From contig CACEBP010000002.1 of assembly GCA_902557785.1 (NCBI GenBank), forward strand, positions 1 through 40,000: a DNA stretch of 40,000 bases. Direction: 5' to 3'. This document shows, in pieces, positions 26,474 through 35,430 of the stretch. The notes beneath the pieces were generated by a model that was given only the letters and a program-made list of their open reading frames with translations, had not been told where the DNA came from and did no database searches. This stretch comes from an uncultured Pelagibacteraceae bacterium. Its GTDB lineage: Bacteria > Pseudomonadota > Alphaproteobacteria > Pelagibacterales > Pelagibacteraceae. Position numbers and translations under genes: made by a program. Numbering within the stretch: the first letter of the stretch is position 1; the number at the start of each line of letters is the position of its first letter.

Positions 26474-26547
26474 GCCTTGTAGCTCAGTAGTAGAGCAGTA
26501 CCCTGAAAAGGTATGTGTCGTAAGTGCGATTCTTACCAAGGCCACCA
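26473..26547 (+). tRNA. tRNA-Phe (anticodon GAA), atypical D- and T-loops
   Basis: The cloverleaf folds well: acceptor GGCCTTG (26473-26479) pairs with CAAGGCC (26537-26543), D stem GCTC/GAGC, anticodon stem GTACC/GGTAT around the loop CTGAAAA (anticodon GAA), variable region GTGTC, and T stem GTAAG/CTTAC. A73 and CCA follow, with a second CCA directly after (26548-26550). Phe identity features of the E. coli tRNA are present (G44, U45, U59, U60, A73). Oddities: the D-loop is AGTAGTA with only one G where G18-G19 are expected, and the T-loop is TGCGATT, with G instead of the universal T at 55. The first G is shared with the infA stop codon. Confidence 0.88.
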
Positions 26548-26599
26548 CCAACAAGTTTTACACATCGAAATATAAAAATTTATCTGATAATTATTATTC

Positions 26600-28000
26600 A
26601 TGAGTAAAAAAATTGGGCTTTTTTGGTTAAGAGATGATTTTAGACTTATTAAAAATTATGGACTAATTGAAGCCACCATAAATCATGATCAAGTAGTAGT
26701 TTTTTATCTTTATAAAAAAGATAATTATAAAAACCAAGAGGCTCAAAAATGGTGGCTTTTTAAATCTCTTTCAAATTTTAGAAAACAATTAAATAATTTT
26801 AATATAACTTTAGAGATAGTTGAGACTAATTCATTTAAAATTTTTTTTGATAAATTAGTAAAGAAAAATGACTTTACAATTTATTGGAATAAAGTTTATG
26901 AACCTGACTATCTGAAATTTGATAACTATTTATCAAGTTCTCTAAAAGATAACAACATTCACCATAACAGATTCAAAGGAAACGCACTAAATGAAATAGA
27001 TGAAATTAAAAAAAGCGATGGTACTCCTTTCAAAGTTTTCACCCCTTTTTGGAGAACAGCAGAAAAGTATTATATTGAAAAAATACCATCAAAAGAAAAA
27101 ATAATAAAAAAATGTAAAAAGAAAGCTAATTATTTTAATAACTGTATTGAGCCAGAAAAAATATTACCTAAAAAAAATTGGTTTAAAAATTTCGAAAAAA
27201 TTTGGATTCCCGATGAACAAAACGCTATAAAAGAATTACAAAATTTTATAAAAGAAAAAATAAATAATTATTCTGAGGGGCGGAATTTTCCTAACATAGT
27301 TGGCACTTCTAAATTATCTCCATTTATTAAATTTGGTCAACTTCACGTTGAAACAGTATGGAGCGAATGTTCAAAAAAAAAATCAAAAACAGTCGGAACA
27401 TCAAAATTCCTAGCTGAAATAGGCTGGCGAGAATTTAATCATTCATTAATAAACCACTTTCCTTATATGTTAAAAAATAATTATTCAAAAAAATTTGATA
27501 AGTTTCCTTGGAAAAAAAATAATAAACTTTTAATTGCTTGGAAAAAAGGCCTTACAGGTTATCCAATTGTTGATGCTGGAATGAGAGAACTCTATTCCAC
27601 TGGATGGATGCATAATAGAGTGAGAATGATAGTTGGATCATTTTTAGTAAAACACTTATTGATCGATTGGAAAGAAGGGGAAAAATATTTTAGAAATTGT
27701 TTGTTAGATTATAGTCCAGCTAGTAATGTTGCTGGATGGCAATGGGTAGCTGGTTGCGGTGCAGATGCCGCTCCTTATTTCAGAATATTTAATCCAATTT
27801 TACAGGGAGAAAAATTTGATAAAGAAGGTGAATATGTAAAAAAATGGGTGCCCGAATTAAAAAATTTATCAAAAAAATTTATTCATAAACCATGGGAATT
27901 TAACGATGGAAAATTTAAATTAGGAAGAGACTATCCTTATCCAATTGTCATACATGAGGATGCTAGAGCAAAAGCACTAAACGCATTTAAAGAAATCTAA
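26600..28000 (+). CDS. phrB: Deoxyribodipyrimidine photolyase / cryptochrome family
   Basis: Light-driven repair of UV-induced pyrimidine dimers, using FAD and an antenna cofactor. The 466-residue protein has the N-terminal Rossmann-like antenna domain (LFWLRDDFRL, to about residue 130) and the C-terminal helical FAD domain: EIGWREFNHSLINHFP, the GLTGYPIVDAGMRELYSTGW and MHNRVRMIVGSFLVKHLLIDW segments, and DYSPASNVAGWQWVAGCGADAAPYFRIFNP. This is the arrangement of class I CPD photolyases, with conserved Trp residues for electron transfer. UV repair suits a surface-ocean organism. It starts 50 nt after the tRNA and ends 2 nt from the convergent secA stop. Confidence 0.95.
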   Translation: MSKKIGLFWLRDDFRLIKNYGLIEATINHDQVVVFYLYKKDNYKNQEAQKWWLFKSLSNFRKQLNNFNITLEIVETNSFKIFFDKLVKKNDFTIYWNKVYEPDYLKFDNYLSSSLKDNNIHHNRFKGNALNEIDEIKKSDGTPFKVFTPFWRTAEKYYIEKIPSKEKIIKKCKKKANYFNNCIEPEKILPKKNWFKNFEKIWIPDEQNAIKELQNFIKEKINNYSEGRNFPNIVGTSKLSPFIKFGQLHVETVWSECSKKKSKTVGTSKFLAEIGWREFNHSLINHFPYMLKNNYSKKFDKFPWKKNNKLLIAWKKGLTGYPIVDAGMRELYSTGWMHNRVRMIVGSFLVKHLLIDWKEGEKYFRNCLLDYSPASNVAGWQWVAGCGADAAPYFRIFNPILQGEKFDKEGEYVKKWVPELKNLSKKFIHKPWEFNDGKFKLGRDYPYPIVIHEDARAKALNAFKEI

Positions 28001-28002
28001 GC

Positions 28003-30567
28003 TCAAACACTTCCATGACAATGTTTAAATTTTTTTCCAGAGCCACAGGGGCATTTTTCATTACGACCCACTTTTTTTTCTGATTTGTTCTCTTTTACTT
28101 CGCTTTGGTTTTTTTCACTTTTTTCTTCATTTGATACTACAATATTAAGATTCAAAAGAAATTTTATTAAATCATTTTTTATCTTCAATAATAAATTCTC
28201 AAACAAAACAAATGCTTCTTTTTTAAATTCAGATAGAGGGTCCTTCTGACCGTACTGTCTTAAGCCGATAACTTGTCTCAATTGTTCCAAGTATTGCAGA
28301 TGTGATCTCCACGAAAAATCAATGATTTGTAAAAATATTTTTTTTTCTAGATCATTGTTTTGATTTTCACCCAAAATTTTTATTCTTGAATTTTTTTTCT
28401 CTGAGTTCAAACTTTGTATTTTTTTGCTAAAATCAGCCCTATTCAGCTTACCAAATTTGAGTATTTCCTCATCATTTATGATATTTCCGGTAATATTTTT
28501 AATTTCATTTAGATAGATTTTTTCATTTCCAGATTTTTGAAAACTCTCCCTTACCAAATTTAAATGAGCGAGTATTTCATCGAAAAAATCTTTTAAAATT
28601 TCGTTTATATTATTTTCCTTTAAAATTTTTAATCTTTGAGAGAAAATCACTTGTCTTTGGTCATTCATCACATCATCAAATTTAATTAACGTTTTTCTTA
28701 TATCGAAGTTTCTGCTTTCAACTTTTTTTTGCGCGCGTTCCATTGCTTTATTAATCCAAGGATGATCGATAGATTCATTTTCTTTTAAACCCAGTTTTTT
28801 AAGCATTCCATCTATGGCGTCTCCTCCAAAAATTCTCATTAATTCATCTTGCAAACTTATAAAAAAGATTGTGCCTCCAGGATCTCCTTGACGACCAGAT
28901 CGACCTCTTAACTGATTATCTATTCTTCTACTCTCGTGTCGTTCAGTACCAATAATAAATAACCCACCTAACTTTTTAACCTTCTCCTGATTTTCTCTAA
29001 CATCTTTTTCATTCTCTTTTCTTCCATCATAAATAAAATCTTTATTCCCACCTAATTTAATATCTGTTCCTCGTCCCGCCATATTTGTAGCAATTGTTAC
29101 TGCATTTATTTTTCCCGCCCCAGCTATTATGCTAGCTTCCTTCTCATGTTGTTTAGCATTCAGAACGTTATGAATAATTTTTTTGTCCTTAAGAAAAGAT
29201 GAAATTTTTTCTGATTTTTCAATACTTGTTGTCCCTACTAATACGGGTTGACCTTTTTTATTGCATTCTAATATTTTTTTTGTGATAGCATTATATTTTT
29301 CTTTTTCGGTTCTAAATATTTGATCATTAAAATCTTTACGTAACATTTCTTTATTAGTAGGAATTGAGACTACAGGAAGTTTATATATATCAAAAAATTC
29401 TTCTGCCTCTGTCATAGCTGTTCCAGTCATCCCAGATAATTTTTTATATAATCTAAAATAATTCTGATAGGTTATTGATGCTAGTGTTTGATTTTCCTCT
29501 TCAACTTTTACATTTTCTTTAGCCTCTATAGCTTGATGTAATCCATCAGAAAACCTCCTTCCTTCAAGCACTCTTCCTGTGAATTCATCAATTATTTGAA
29601 CTTTGCCGTCCCGTATTATGTAATCAGTGTTTTTATTAAAAAGTAAATTAGCTTTTAATGCTTGATTGACGTGATGAACTAAATCTAAATTTGCTGGATC
29701 ATAAAAGTTATTATTTTTTAATATTCTTTTTTGTATTGCAAGTTTTTCAATTTTATCAATTCCTTGATCAGTAAGAATTACATTCTTATTTTTTTCGTCT
29801 AATTCATAATCATTTTTTTGCACATGTTTAATAAATTCATTTGAAGTAATATAAAGAGTTGTCTTATCTTCAAGTTTTCCAGAAATTATTAAGGGTGTTC
29901 TAGATTCATCAATTAAAATACTATCTACTTCATCTACAATACAAAAGTTATGATTACGTTGAACCATATCTTCTAGATCATACTTCATGTTATCTCTTAA
30001 ATAATCAAAACCGAGCTCATTATTCGTAGCATAAGTAATATCATAATTATAATTTTTCTTTCTCCCAACGTCGTCTAGGTCATTTGTTATACAGCCAGTG
30101 GATAAGCCTAAATAACTAAAAACTTTTCCCATCCATTCCGAGTCTCTCCTTGCTAAATAATCATTTACAGTAACGATGTGAACACCTTTTCCAGTTAAAG
30201 CATTTAAATAAGCTGGCAATGTCGAAACAAGTGTTTTACCTTCCCCTGTTTTCATTTCTGCAATTTTTCCATTATGCAGAATTAACCCGCCAGCAAGTTG
30301 CACATCGTAATGTCTTTCCCCTAGCGTTCTTTTTGCAGCTTCTCTTACTAGAGCAAAGCTCTCAGGAATGATTTCATCGATCTTTAAAGAACCATTTTGA
30401 ACATTTTTTTTAAAATTAAATGTTTTTTCTTTAAAATCTGCTTCAGATAAAGACCCAACTTCATTTTCTTTGTTATTTATAGAATTTATTATTTTTTGGA
30501 TTTTATCTAATTCTTGTTGATTAGAGCTTTTAAATATTTTACTAAAAGTTCTTGTAAATAAATTCAT
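28003..30567 (-). CDS. secA: Preprotein translocase ATPase SecA
   Basis: Cytoplasmic motor that pushes unfolded preproteins through SecYEG. The 854-residue protein has Walker A MKTGEGKT at 105-112, VDEVDSILIDESRTPLIISG with Walker B, the preprotein-binding domain, NBD2 with TNMAGRGTDIKLGG and QLRGRSGRQGDPGG, the helical wing and scaffold, an acidic/lysine-rich linker, and the zinc-binding SEC-C tail GRNEKCPCGSGKKFKHCHG that binds SecB and lipid. Length is normal. It is divergent from argJ over a 44-nt AT-rich gap and convergent with phrB at a 2-nt distance. Confidence 0.98.
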   Translation of the reverse strand: MNLFTRTFSKIFKSSNQQELDKIQKIINSINNKENEVGSLSEADFKEKTFNFKKNVQNGSLKIDEIIPESFALVREAAKRTLGERHYDVQLAGGLILHNGKIAEMKTGEGKTLVSTLPAYLNALTGKGVHIVTVNDYLARRDSEWMGKVFSYLGLSTGCITNDLDDVGRKKNYNYDITYATNNELGFDYLRDNMKYDLEDMVQRNHNFCIVDEVDSILIDESRTPLIISGKLEDKTTLYITSNEFIKHVQKNDYELDEKNKNVILTDQGIDKIEKLAIQKRILKNNNFYDPANLDLVHHVNQALKANLLFNKNTDYIIRDGKVQIIDEFTGRVLEGRRFSDGLHQAIEAKENVKVEEENQTLASITYQNYFRLYKKLSGMTGTAMTEAEEFFDIYKLPVVSIPTNKEMLRKDFNDQIFRTEKEKYNAITKKILECNKKGQPVLVGTTSIEKSEKISSFLKDKKIIHNVLNAKQHEKEASIIAGAGKINAVTIATNMAGRGTDIKLGGNKDFIYDGRKENEKDVRENQEKVKKLGGLFIIGTERHESRRIDNQLRGRSGRQGDPGGTIFFISLQDELMRIFGGDAIDGMLKKLGLKENESIDHPWINKAMERAQKKVESRNFDIRKTLIKFDDVMNDQRQVIFSQRLKILKENNINEILKDFFDEILAHLNLVRESFQKSGNEKIYLNEIKNITGNIINDEEILKFGKLNRADFSKKIQSLNSEKKNSRIKILGENQNNDLEKKIFLQIIDFSWRSHLQYLEQLRQVIGLRQYGQKDPLSEFKKEAFVLFENLLLKIKNDLIKFLLNLNIVVSNEEKSEKNQSEVKENKSEKKVGRNEKCPCGSGKKFKHCHGSV

Positions 30568-30611
30568 AATACACCTATATATGTATTATTAATGTAAATA
30601 AAACAGCAATA

Positions 30612-31916
30612 ATGACAATTAATATAAAAAATTTCCTAAACGATAAAACAAAATTATCAAAAATGGGTGAGTTTCAAAGCCTAAAACAAATTGAAGGTTT
30701 AGAAATGTCATCTTTTTCTGCAGATCTTTATAAAGACGGTAGAGATGATCTTGCTTTATTTTATTTTACAAAAGGAGCTAATTACGCGACATTAACAACA
30801 TCTAATAGCATTACTTCTGAATTTATTCCTTGGAATAACAATTCTCATAAAAAAATTATTAAAGGATTACTGGTAAACACGAAGAATGCCAATACATTTA
30901 CTGGAAAGCAAGGAAAAGAAAGCATTGATACACTAGCAAAAAATTTATCAAGAATATTAACTATAAAGGAGTCTAAAAATAAAAAAGGAACAAGCGAAAC
31001 AGTTAAAATAAAAGATTTAATTTTTGCCTCGACTGGAGTTATCGGAGAAGAATTCCCTGTTGAAGAGATAAAAGAATGCCTGCCAGACTTAGTTGACAAG
31101 CTAAGGACGGAACATAATAAAATGTTTTGGATTAAAATGGCTTCTGCTATCATGACCACTGACACCAAACCAAAATTAGCTTACGAGGAAATTATCGTTG
31201 GTGATGAACTTATAAAAATTTCTGGCATCGCTAAGGGTTCTGGAATGGTAGCGCCTAATTTAGCTACAATGCTTTCATTTATATTTACTAATGCAGATAT
31301 AAACTCTAACTTATTAAAAACTCTTTTAAAAAGATCAGTGGCAAATTCCTTCAACGCAATTACAGTGGATAGTGATCAATCTACTAATGATATGGTCTCT
31401 ATTTTTTCTACAAGAGCGATAAAAATTGGTCAAAATATTTCTTTAAATGATAAAGTGATACAAAAGTTTGAAATAGCTCTTAAAAAGTTATGCTTAAATC
31501 TAGCTAAACAAATCGTCGTAGACGGTGAAGGAGCTAAAAAATTCGTAACAATAAATGTTATAAATGCAAAATCTTTAAGTAGTGCAAAAAATATTGCTTT
31601 TTCGATTGCTAACTCCCCTCTTATAAAAACAGCTATTGCAGGTGAAGATCCAAATTGGGGAAGAATAGCTATGGGCATAGGGAAATCTGGTGAAATAGTT
31701 GATCAAAAAAAATTAAAAATTAAAATTGGGGATTTTATTGTTGCTGAAAATGGAAAAATCTCTGAGACGTATGATGAAAAAAAATTGAAAGAATATATGC
31801 AATGGGGCTCGATTGAAATTGAGATAAATTTAAAACTTGGGAACGACGCATTTAAATGTTACACTTGTGATTTTACACACGATTATATTGATATAAATGC
31901 TGACTATAGAAATTAA
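30612..31916 (+). CDS. argJ: Bifunctional ornithine acetyltransferase / N-acetylglutamate synthase
   Basis: Recycles the acetyl group between acetylornithine and glutamate in arginine synthesis and, in bifunctional forms, also makes acetylglutamate from acetyl-CoA. The 434-residue precursor self-cleaves before a Thr: AKGSGMVAPNLATMLSFI places this nucleophile at Thr219, giving alpha and beta subunits. GEDPNWGRIAMGIGKSG near the C-terminus is also conserved. Whether this copy is mono- or bifunctional cannot be told by eye. Its pathway partner argB is at 16408-17277. It is immediately followed by the DUF1178 gene. Confidence 0.97.
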   Translation: MTINIKNFLNDKTKLSKMGEFQSLKQIEGLEMSSFSADLYKDGRDDLALFYFTKGANYATLTTSNSITSEFIPWNNNSHKKIIKGLLVNTKNANTFTGKQGKESIDTLAKNLSRILTIKESKNKKGTSETVKIKDLIFASTGVIGEEFPVEEIKECLPDLVDKLRTEHNKMFWIKMASAIMTTDTKPKLAYEEIIVGDELIKISGIAKGSGMVAPNLATMLSFIFTNADINSNLLKTLLKRSVANSFNAITVDSDQSTNDMVSIFSTRAIKIGQNISLNDKVIQKFEIALKKLCLNLAKQIVVDGEGAKKFVTINVINAKSLSSAKNIAFSIANSPLIKTAIAGEDPNWGRIAMGIGKSGEIVDQKKLKIKIGDFIVAENGKISETYDEKKLKEYMQWGSIEIEINLKLGNDAFKCYTCDFTHDYIDINADYRN

Positions 31917-32339
31917 ATGATAAAATATAATTTAAAATGTCATAATGATCATGAATTCAAGAGTTGGTTTTCTGATTCAAAAGAGTTTGATAAATTAAAC
32001 TCAAAAGGAATGCTAGAATGTATTTACTGCTCTTCAAAAAAAATTAATAAATCAATAATGGCTCCTATGATTGTAAACTCACAAACTATCGATCAAGAAA
32101 ATGAGCTTTTGGAAAGAAGTTTTAAAGATGAAAAAAAAAAACTTCTAAATTTAAGAAAATATATTGAAAAGAATTTTGATTACGTTGGAAAAGATTTTAG
32201 TAAAAAAGTGCGAGAGGTATATTATGATAAAAAAAAAAATAAAGCTATTTACGGCACAACCACACCTGAAGAAAGAGAAGAATTAGCGGATGAGGGGATA
32301 GACCTGTTTTCGATACCCTGGATAAACAAAGACAACTAA
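31917..32339 (+). CDS. DUF1178 family protein
   Basis: A 140-residue small protein. The N-terminus IKYNLKCHNDHEFKSWF, followed by the LECIYCSSKKINKSIMAP segment, is the family signature; the paired Cys residues (CIYC) plus Cys8 and His10-His13 suggest a zinc-ribbon-like N-terminus. The C-terminus has YGTTTPEEREELADEGI, also conserved. The function is unknown. It starts directly after the argJ stop, and its stop overlaps the convergent ubiG stop by 4 nt. Confidence 0.85.
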   Translation: MIKYNLKCHNDHEFKSWFSDSKEFDKLNSKGMLECIYCSSKKINKSIMAPMIVNSQTIDQENELLERSFKDEKKKLLNLRKYIEKNFDYVGKDFSKKVREVYYDKKKNKAIYGTTTPEEREELADEGIDLFSIPWINKDN

Positions 32340-33064
32340 TTTTTTAAACTACTTATGATATAATTTACTGATAAATCATCAGATTTTTTCCATTTGTTTG
32401 AAAATGGATTGAATTTGAGACCTTTGACGTCCAATGTAGAAAATTTTTCTTGAGACAAATATCCTTCAAGTTCTTCAGGTTTTAAAAATTTGTTCCAATC
32501 ATGTGTTCCTATAGGGAGCCATCTCAATATATATTCAGCACCAATAATAGCTTTTATATAAGAAGTAAAAGATCTATTTAGTGTTGCAGTAAACATTAAT
32601 CCATTCTTCTTTAATAATTTGTTACATGATTTTATATATAAACTTATATTGTTCACGTGTTCTACAATTTCAAGATTTAAAATTACGTCAAATTTCTCAA
32701 CGCTGTCTAAATTTTCAGGTGAAGCATTTAAATAATTAATTTGTAGACCATCCTTTTTTGAATGTAGTTTCGCGACTTTTATATTTTTTTCTGAGGCATC
32801 TATTCCTGTCACGTTAGCACCTAATCGAGCTAATGGTTCACTTATTAGACCACCTCCACAACCAATATCTAATATATTTAATCCTTTTAAATAATTTGCT
32901 TTATCATTTTTAATCTTAAAATGACTTTTTATATTTTCTGTAATATATTGAATTCTTATAGGATTAAACATATGGAGTGGTTTAAATTTTCCATTAACAT
33001 CCCACCATTCTTCAGCTAATTTTGAAAACTTTTGAATTTCCTCTTTATTTATAGTAGTACTCAT
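32336..33064 (-). CDS. ubiG: Ubiquinone biosynthesis O-methyltransferase
   Basis: SAM-dependent enzyme that performs both O-methylations in ubiquinone synthesis. The 242-residue protein shows the family start EEIQKFSKLAEEWWDVNGKFKPLHMFNPIR (too typical to doubt, residues 8-37), the SAM-binding motif ILDIGCGGGLISEPLARLGA, the acidic loop GIDAS, and the downstream TLNRSFTSY and LPIGTHDWNKFLKPEE segments. It is a single gene between convergent DUF1178 and divergent lysC. Confidence 0.96.
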   Translation of the reverse strand: MSTTINKEEIQKFSKLAEEWWDVNGKFKPLHMFNPIRIQYITENIKSHFKIKNDKANYLKGLNILDIGCGGGLISEPLARLGANVTGIDASEKNIKVAKLHSKKDGLQINYLNASPENLDSVEKFDVILNLEIVEHVNNISLYIKSCNKLLKKNGLMFTATLNRSFTSYIKAIIGAEYILRWLPIGTHDWNKFLKPEELEGYLSQEKFSTLDVKGLKFNPFSNKWKKSDDLSVNYIISSLKN

Positions 33065-33082
33065 TTCGTAAATAATTTTAAA

Positions 33083-33112
33083 TTAATATTAATATCTATA
33101 TTTTATTATAAT
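33083..33112 (+). promoter_or_regulatory. Promoter for lysC, near-leaderless
   Basis: A perfect TATAAT is at 33107-33112; an 18-nt spacer upstream gives TTAATA (33083-33088), a weak -35. Transcription would start around 33119, only a few nt before the lysC ATG at 33123, so the mRNA may be leaderless. In AT-rich DNA a lone TATAAT is weak evidence, but the 58-nt divergent gap must hold a promoter. There is no room for a lysine riboswitch. Confidence 0.45.
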
Positions 33113-33122
33113 ACATTCTTAA

Positions 33123-34334
33123 ATGGTTAAAAAAGTATTAAAGTTTGGTGGCACATCTGTTGGAACGACTGAAAGAATTCAACATGTAGCGAAAATAATA
33201 GAAAAAGAGCAATCCTTGGGAAATAAAATAATTGCCGTAGTTTCAGCAATGGCTGGAAAAACTAATGATCTAGTAAAACTCTCAAAAGAGATTTCTGAAG
33301 AATTTAATAAAAGAGAATTGGATGTTCTTTTATCATCTGGAGAACAAGTAACTTGTGGTCTTTTATCTGGAGCTTTAATTAAATTAAACGTCCAGGCTAA
33401 ATCTTGGTTGAATTGGCAAATACCTATTCTTACAGATGGAGAGCATACCAATGCAAGAATTTTAAATATCCATATTGAAAAAATTAATAAATATTTAGAT
33501 CATGGCGGCGTAGCAATTATTCCAGGCTTCCAAGGAATTTCAAAATTTGGTGACATAACTACAATTGGAAGAGGAGGATCAGACGCAACTGCTGTTGCTA
33601 TTGCAAAAATATTTAACGCTAGTACTTGCGAAATATACACAGATGTAGATGGAGTTTATTCAACTGATCCAAACAAAATACCAGTAGCAAAAAAAATTGA
33701 TAAGATTTCTTATGATGAGATGCTCGAATTATCATCTCTTGGAGCAAAAGTAATGCAATCTTCTGCTGTACAAACTGCAATGATGTATGACATCCCATTA
33801 GAAGTAAGATCAACTTTTACAGATAGAAAAGGCACTAAAATCTTTAGTCAAGAAAATATCGATTATACTAAAAGCGTTACAGGCGTTGCATACTCTAAAG
33901 ATGATGCAAAAATTACATTAATTGGCGTAGAAGATAAACCCGGAGTCGCTGCAAATATATTTGAACCTTTAAGTAAAGCTCAAATAAATGTAGATATGGT
34001 AATTCAAAATATTTCCTCTGATCAAAAGACTACAGATATAACTTTTACAGTTAAGAGAGGCGATGTTTCTAAAACTAAACAGATATTAAAAAAAAATAGT
34101 AATATTAATTACAAAAAAATTATTGAAAATGATAAAGTTGCAAAAGTATCAATTGTAGGTGCTGGAATGGTATCAACGCCAGGTGTTACTTATAGAATGT
34201 TTAGAGCCTTATCTGATGAAGGTATAAATATTTTGGCAATATCGACTTCAGAGATTAAACTTTCAGTAATTATTGAAGAAGATAATACTTTAAAAGCAAT
34301 AAAAAAACTGCACACAATTTTTGATTTAGATTAA
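33123..34334 (+). CDS. lysC: Aspartate kinase
   Basis: Phosphorylates aspartate at the entry to lysine, methionine, threonine and DAP synthesis. The 403-residue protein starts with the [12 protein letters not shown] kinase motif, has the [13 protein letters not shown] and [12 protein letters not shown] segments of the catalytic domain, and ends in two ACT domains (about residues 265-403; [15 protein letters not shown] and [16 protein letters not shown]) that bind effector amino acids, so feedback inhibition by lysine or threonine is expected. Its dap partners lie at 13775-15759. One nt separates it from ispG. Confidence 0.97.
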   Translation: MVKKVLKFGGTSVGTTERIQHVAKIIEKEQSLGNKIIAVVSAMAGKTNDLVKLSKEISEEFNKRELDVLLSSGEQVTCGLLSGALIKLNVQAKSWLNWQIPILTDGEHTNARILNIHIEKINKYLDHGGVAIIPGFQGISKFGDITTIGRGGSDATAVAIAKIFNASTCEIYTDVDGVYSTDPNKIPVAKKIDKISYDEMLELSSLGAKVMQSSAVQTAMMYDIPLEVRSTFTDRKGTKIFSQENIDYTKSVTGVAYSKDDAKITLIGVEDKPGVAANIFEPLSKAQINVDMVIQNISSDQKTTDITFTVKRGDVSKTKQILKKNSNINYKKIIENDKVAKVSIVGAGMVSTPGVTYRMFRALSDEGINILAISTSEIKLSVIIEEDNTLKAIKKLHTIFDLD

Positions 34335-34335
34335 A

Positions 34336-35421
34336 ATGGAAATAAGACCACATAGAATAATTAAAAGAAGAATTTCAAAAAAAATAAAGGTTGGAAATGT
34401 CAGCGTCGGAGGTGACTCACCCATTAGTGTTCAGTCAATGACCAATACTTTGACAACTGATATTAAAGGGACAATTAATCAAATTATTTCTTTAGAGGAT
34501 GCAGGTGCAGATATTGTGAGAATTTCTTGCCCTGACGAAGATTCAACTAAAGCAATAAAAAATATTGTTAAAGAAGTTTCAGCTCCAATTGTTGCTGATA
34601 TTCATTTTCATTATAAAAGAGCCATAGAGGCTGCAGAAAAAGGTGCGAGCTGTTTACGGATTAATCCAGGAAATATTGGAAGCAAACAAAGAATTTTAGA
34701 AGTTATTAAAGCTGCTAAAGATAATAATTGTTCAATACGAATTGGAGTTAATGCCGGCTCTTTAGATAAAAATTTATTAGAAAAATATAAAGAGCCTTGC
34801 CCTGAGGCGTTAGTAGAAAGTGCTGAGCAGAATATAAAACTTCTTGAGGACAATGATTTCTTTAACTTTAAAATAAGCGTTAAATCGTCTGATATTTTTT
34901 TAACTGTAAAAGCCTATAAACAATTATCAAAAATTTGTGATTACCCTTTGCATTTGGGAGTAACAGAAGCAGGAGGATTGTTTACTGGCAGTATAAAATC
35001 TTCAATTGGAATAGGGCAACTTTTAATGGAAGGTATTGGAGATACAATAAGAGTTTCCCTATCATCTGATCCAGTTGACGAAGTGAAAGCAGGTTACGAA
35101 ATTCTTAAAAGCCTAGGTATTCGCTCAAGGGGAGTTAATATTATTTCTTGTCCTTCTTGCGCAAGACAAGCATTTCCGGTAATTGAAACAGTCAAATTAT
35201 TAGAAAAAAAATTAGCCCACATAAAAAAACCAATCAATCTCTCGATAATAGGCTGTGTTGTAAATGGACCTGGTGAAGCTGCTCAAACAGAAATTGGCTT
35301 AACCGGTGGCGGCCAAGATAATAATCTTTTGTACTTGTCCGGAGTTCCGCACACTAAGGTCCCAAGTTCGGAAATTATAGATAAAATCGTAAAGCTAGTG
35401 GAAGAAAAAACTAAAGATTAA
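34336..35421 (+). CDS. ispG: 4-hydroxy-3-methylbut-2-enyl diphosphate synthase
   Basis: Penultimate step of the MEP isoprenoid pathway; reduces MEcPP to HMBPP using a [4Fe-4S] cluster. The 361-residue protein contains the cluster ligands Cys272 and Cys275 (SCPSCARQ), Cys307 ([10 protein letters not shown]), and Glu314. The N-terminal TIM barrel has [11 protein letters not shown] and the [18 protein letters not shown] motif. It is the short form typical of bacteria without the extra insertion domain. It follows lysC after 1 nt and precedes prfA by 9 nt. Confidence 0.97.
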   Translation: MEIRPHRIIKRRISKKIKVGNVSVGGDSPISVQSMTNTLTTDIKGTINQIISLEDAGADIVRISCPDEDSTKAIKNIVKEVSAPIVADIHFHYKRAIEAAEKGASCLRINPGNIGSKQRILEVIKAAKDNNCSIRIGVNAGSLDKNLLEKYKEPCPEALVESAEQNIKLLEDNDFFNFKISVKSSDIFLTVKAYKQLSKICDYPLHLGVTEAGGLFTGSIKSSIGIGQLLMEGIGDTIRVSLSSDPVDEVKAGYEILKSLGIRSRGVNIISCPSCARQAFPVIETVKLLEKKLAHIKKPINLSIIGCVVNGPGEAAQTEIGLTGGGQDNNLLYLSGVPHTKVPSSEIIDKIVKLVEEKTKD

Positions 35422-35430
35422 AAATTTATT

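Noticed and set aside
26551..26599. Promoter for phrB after the tRNA
   Set aside because: TTTACA (26557-26562) and several TATAAA/GATAAT-like boxes occur, but no pair has acceptable spacing, so I did not list it as a feature.
33065..33122. Lysine riboswitch in front of lysC
   Set aside because: Only 58 nt separate ubiG and lysC, much too short for the lysine aptamer, and the sequence is nearly pure A/T.
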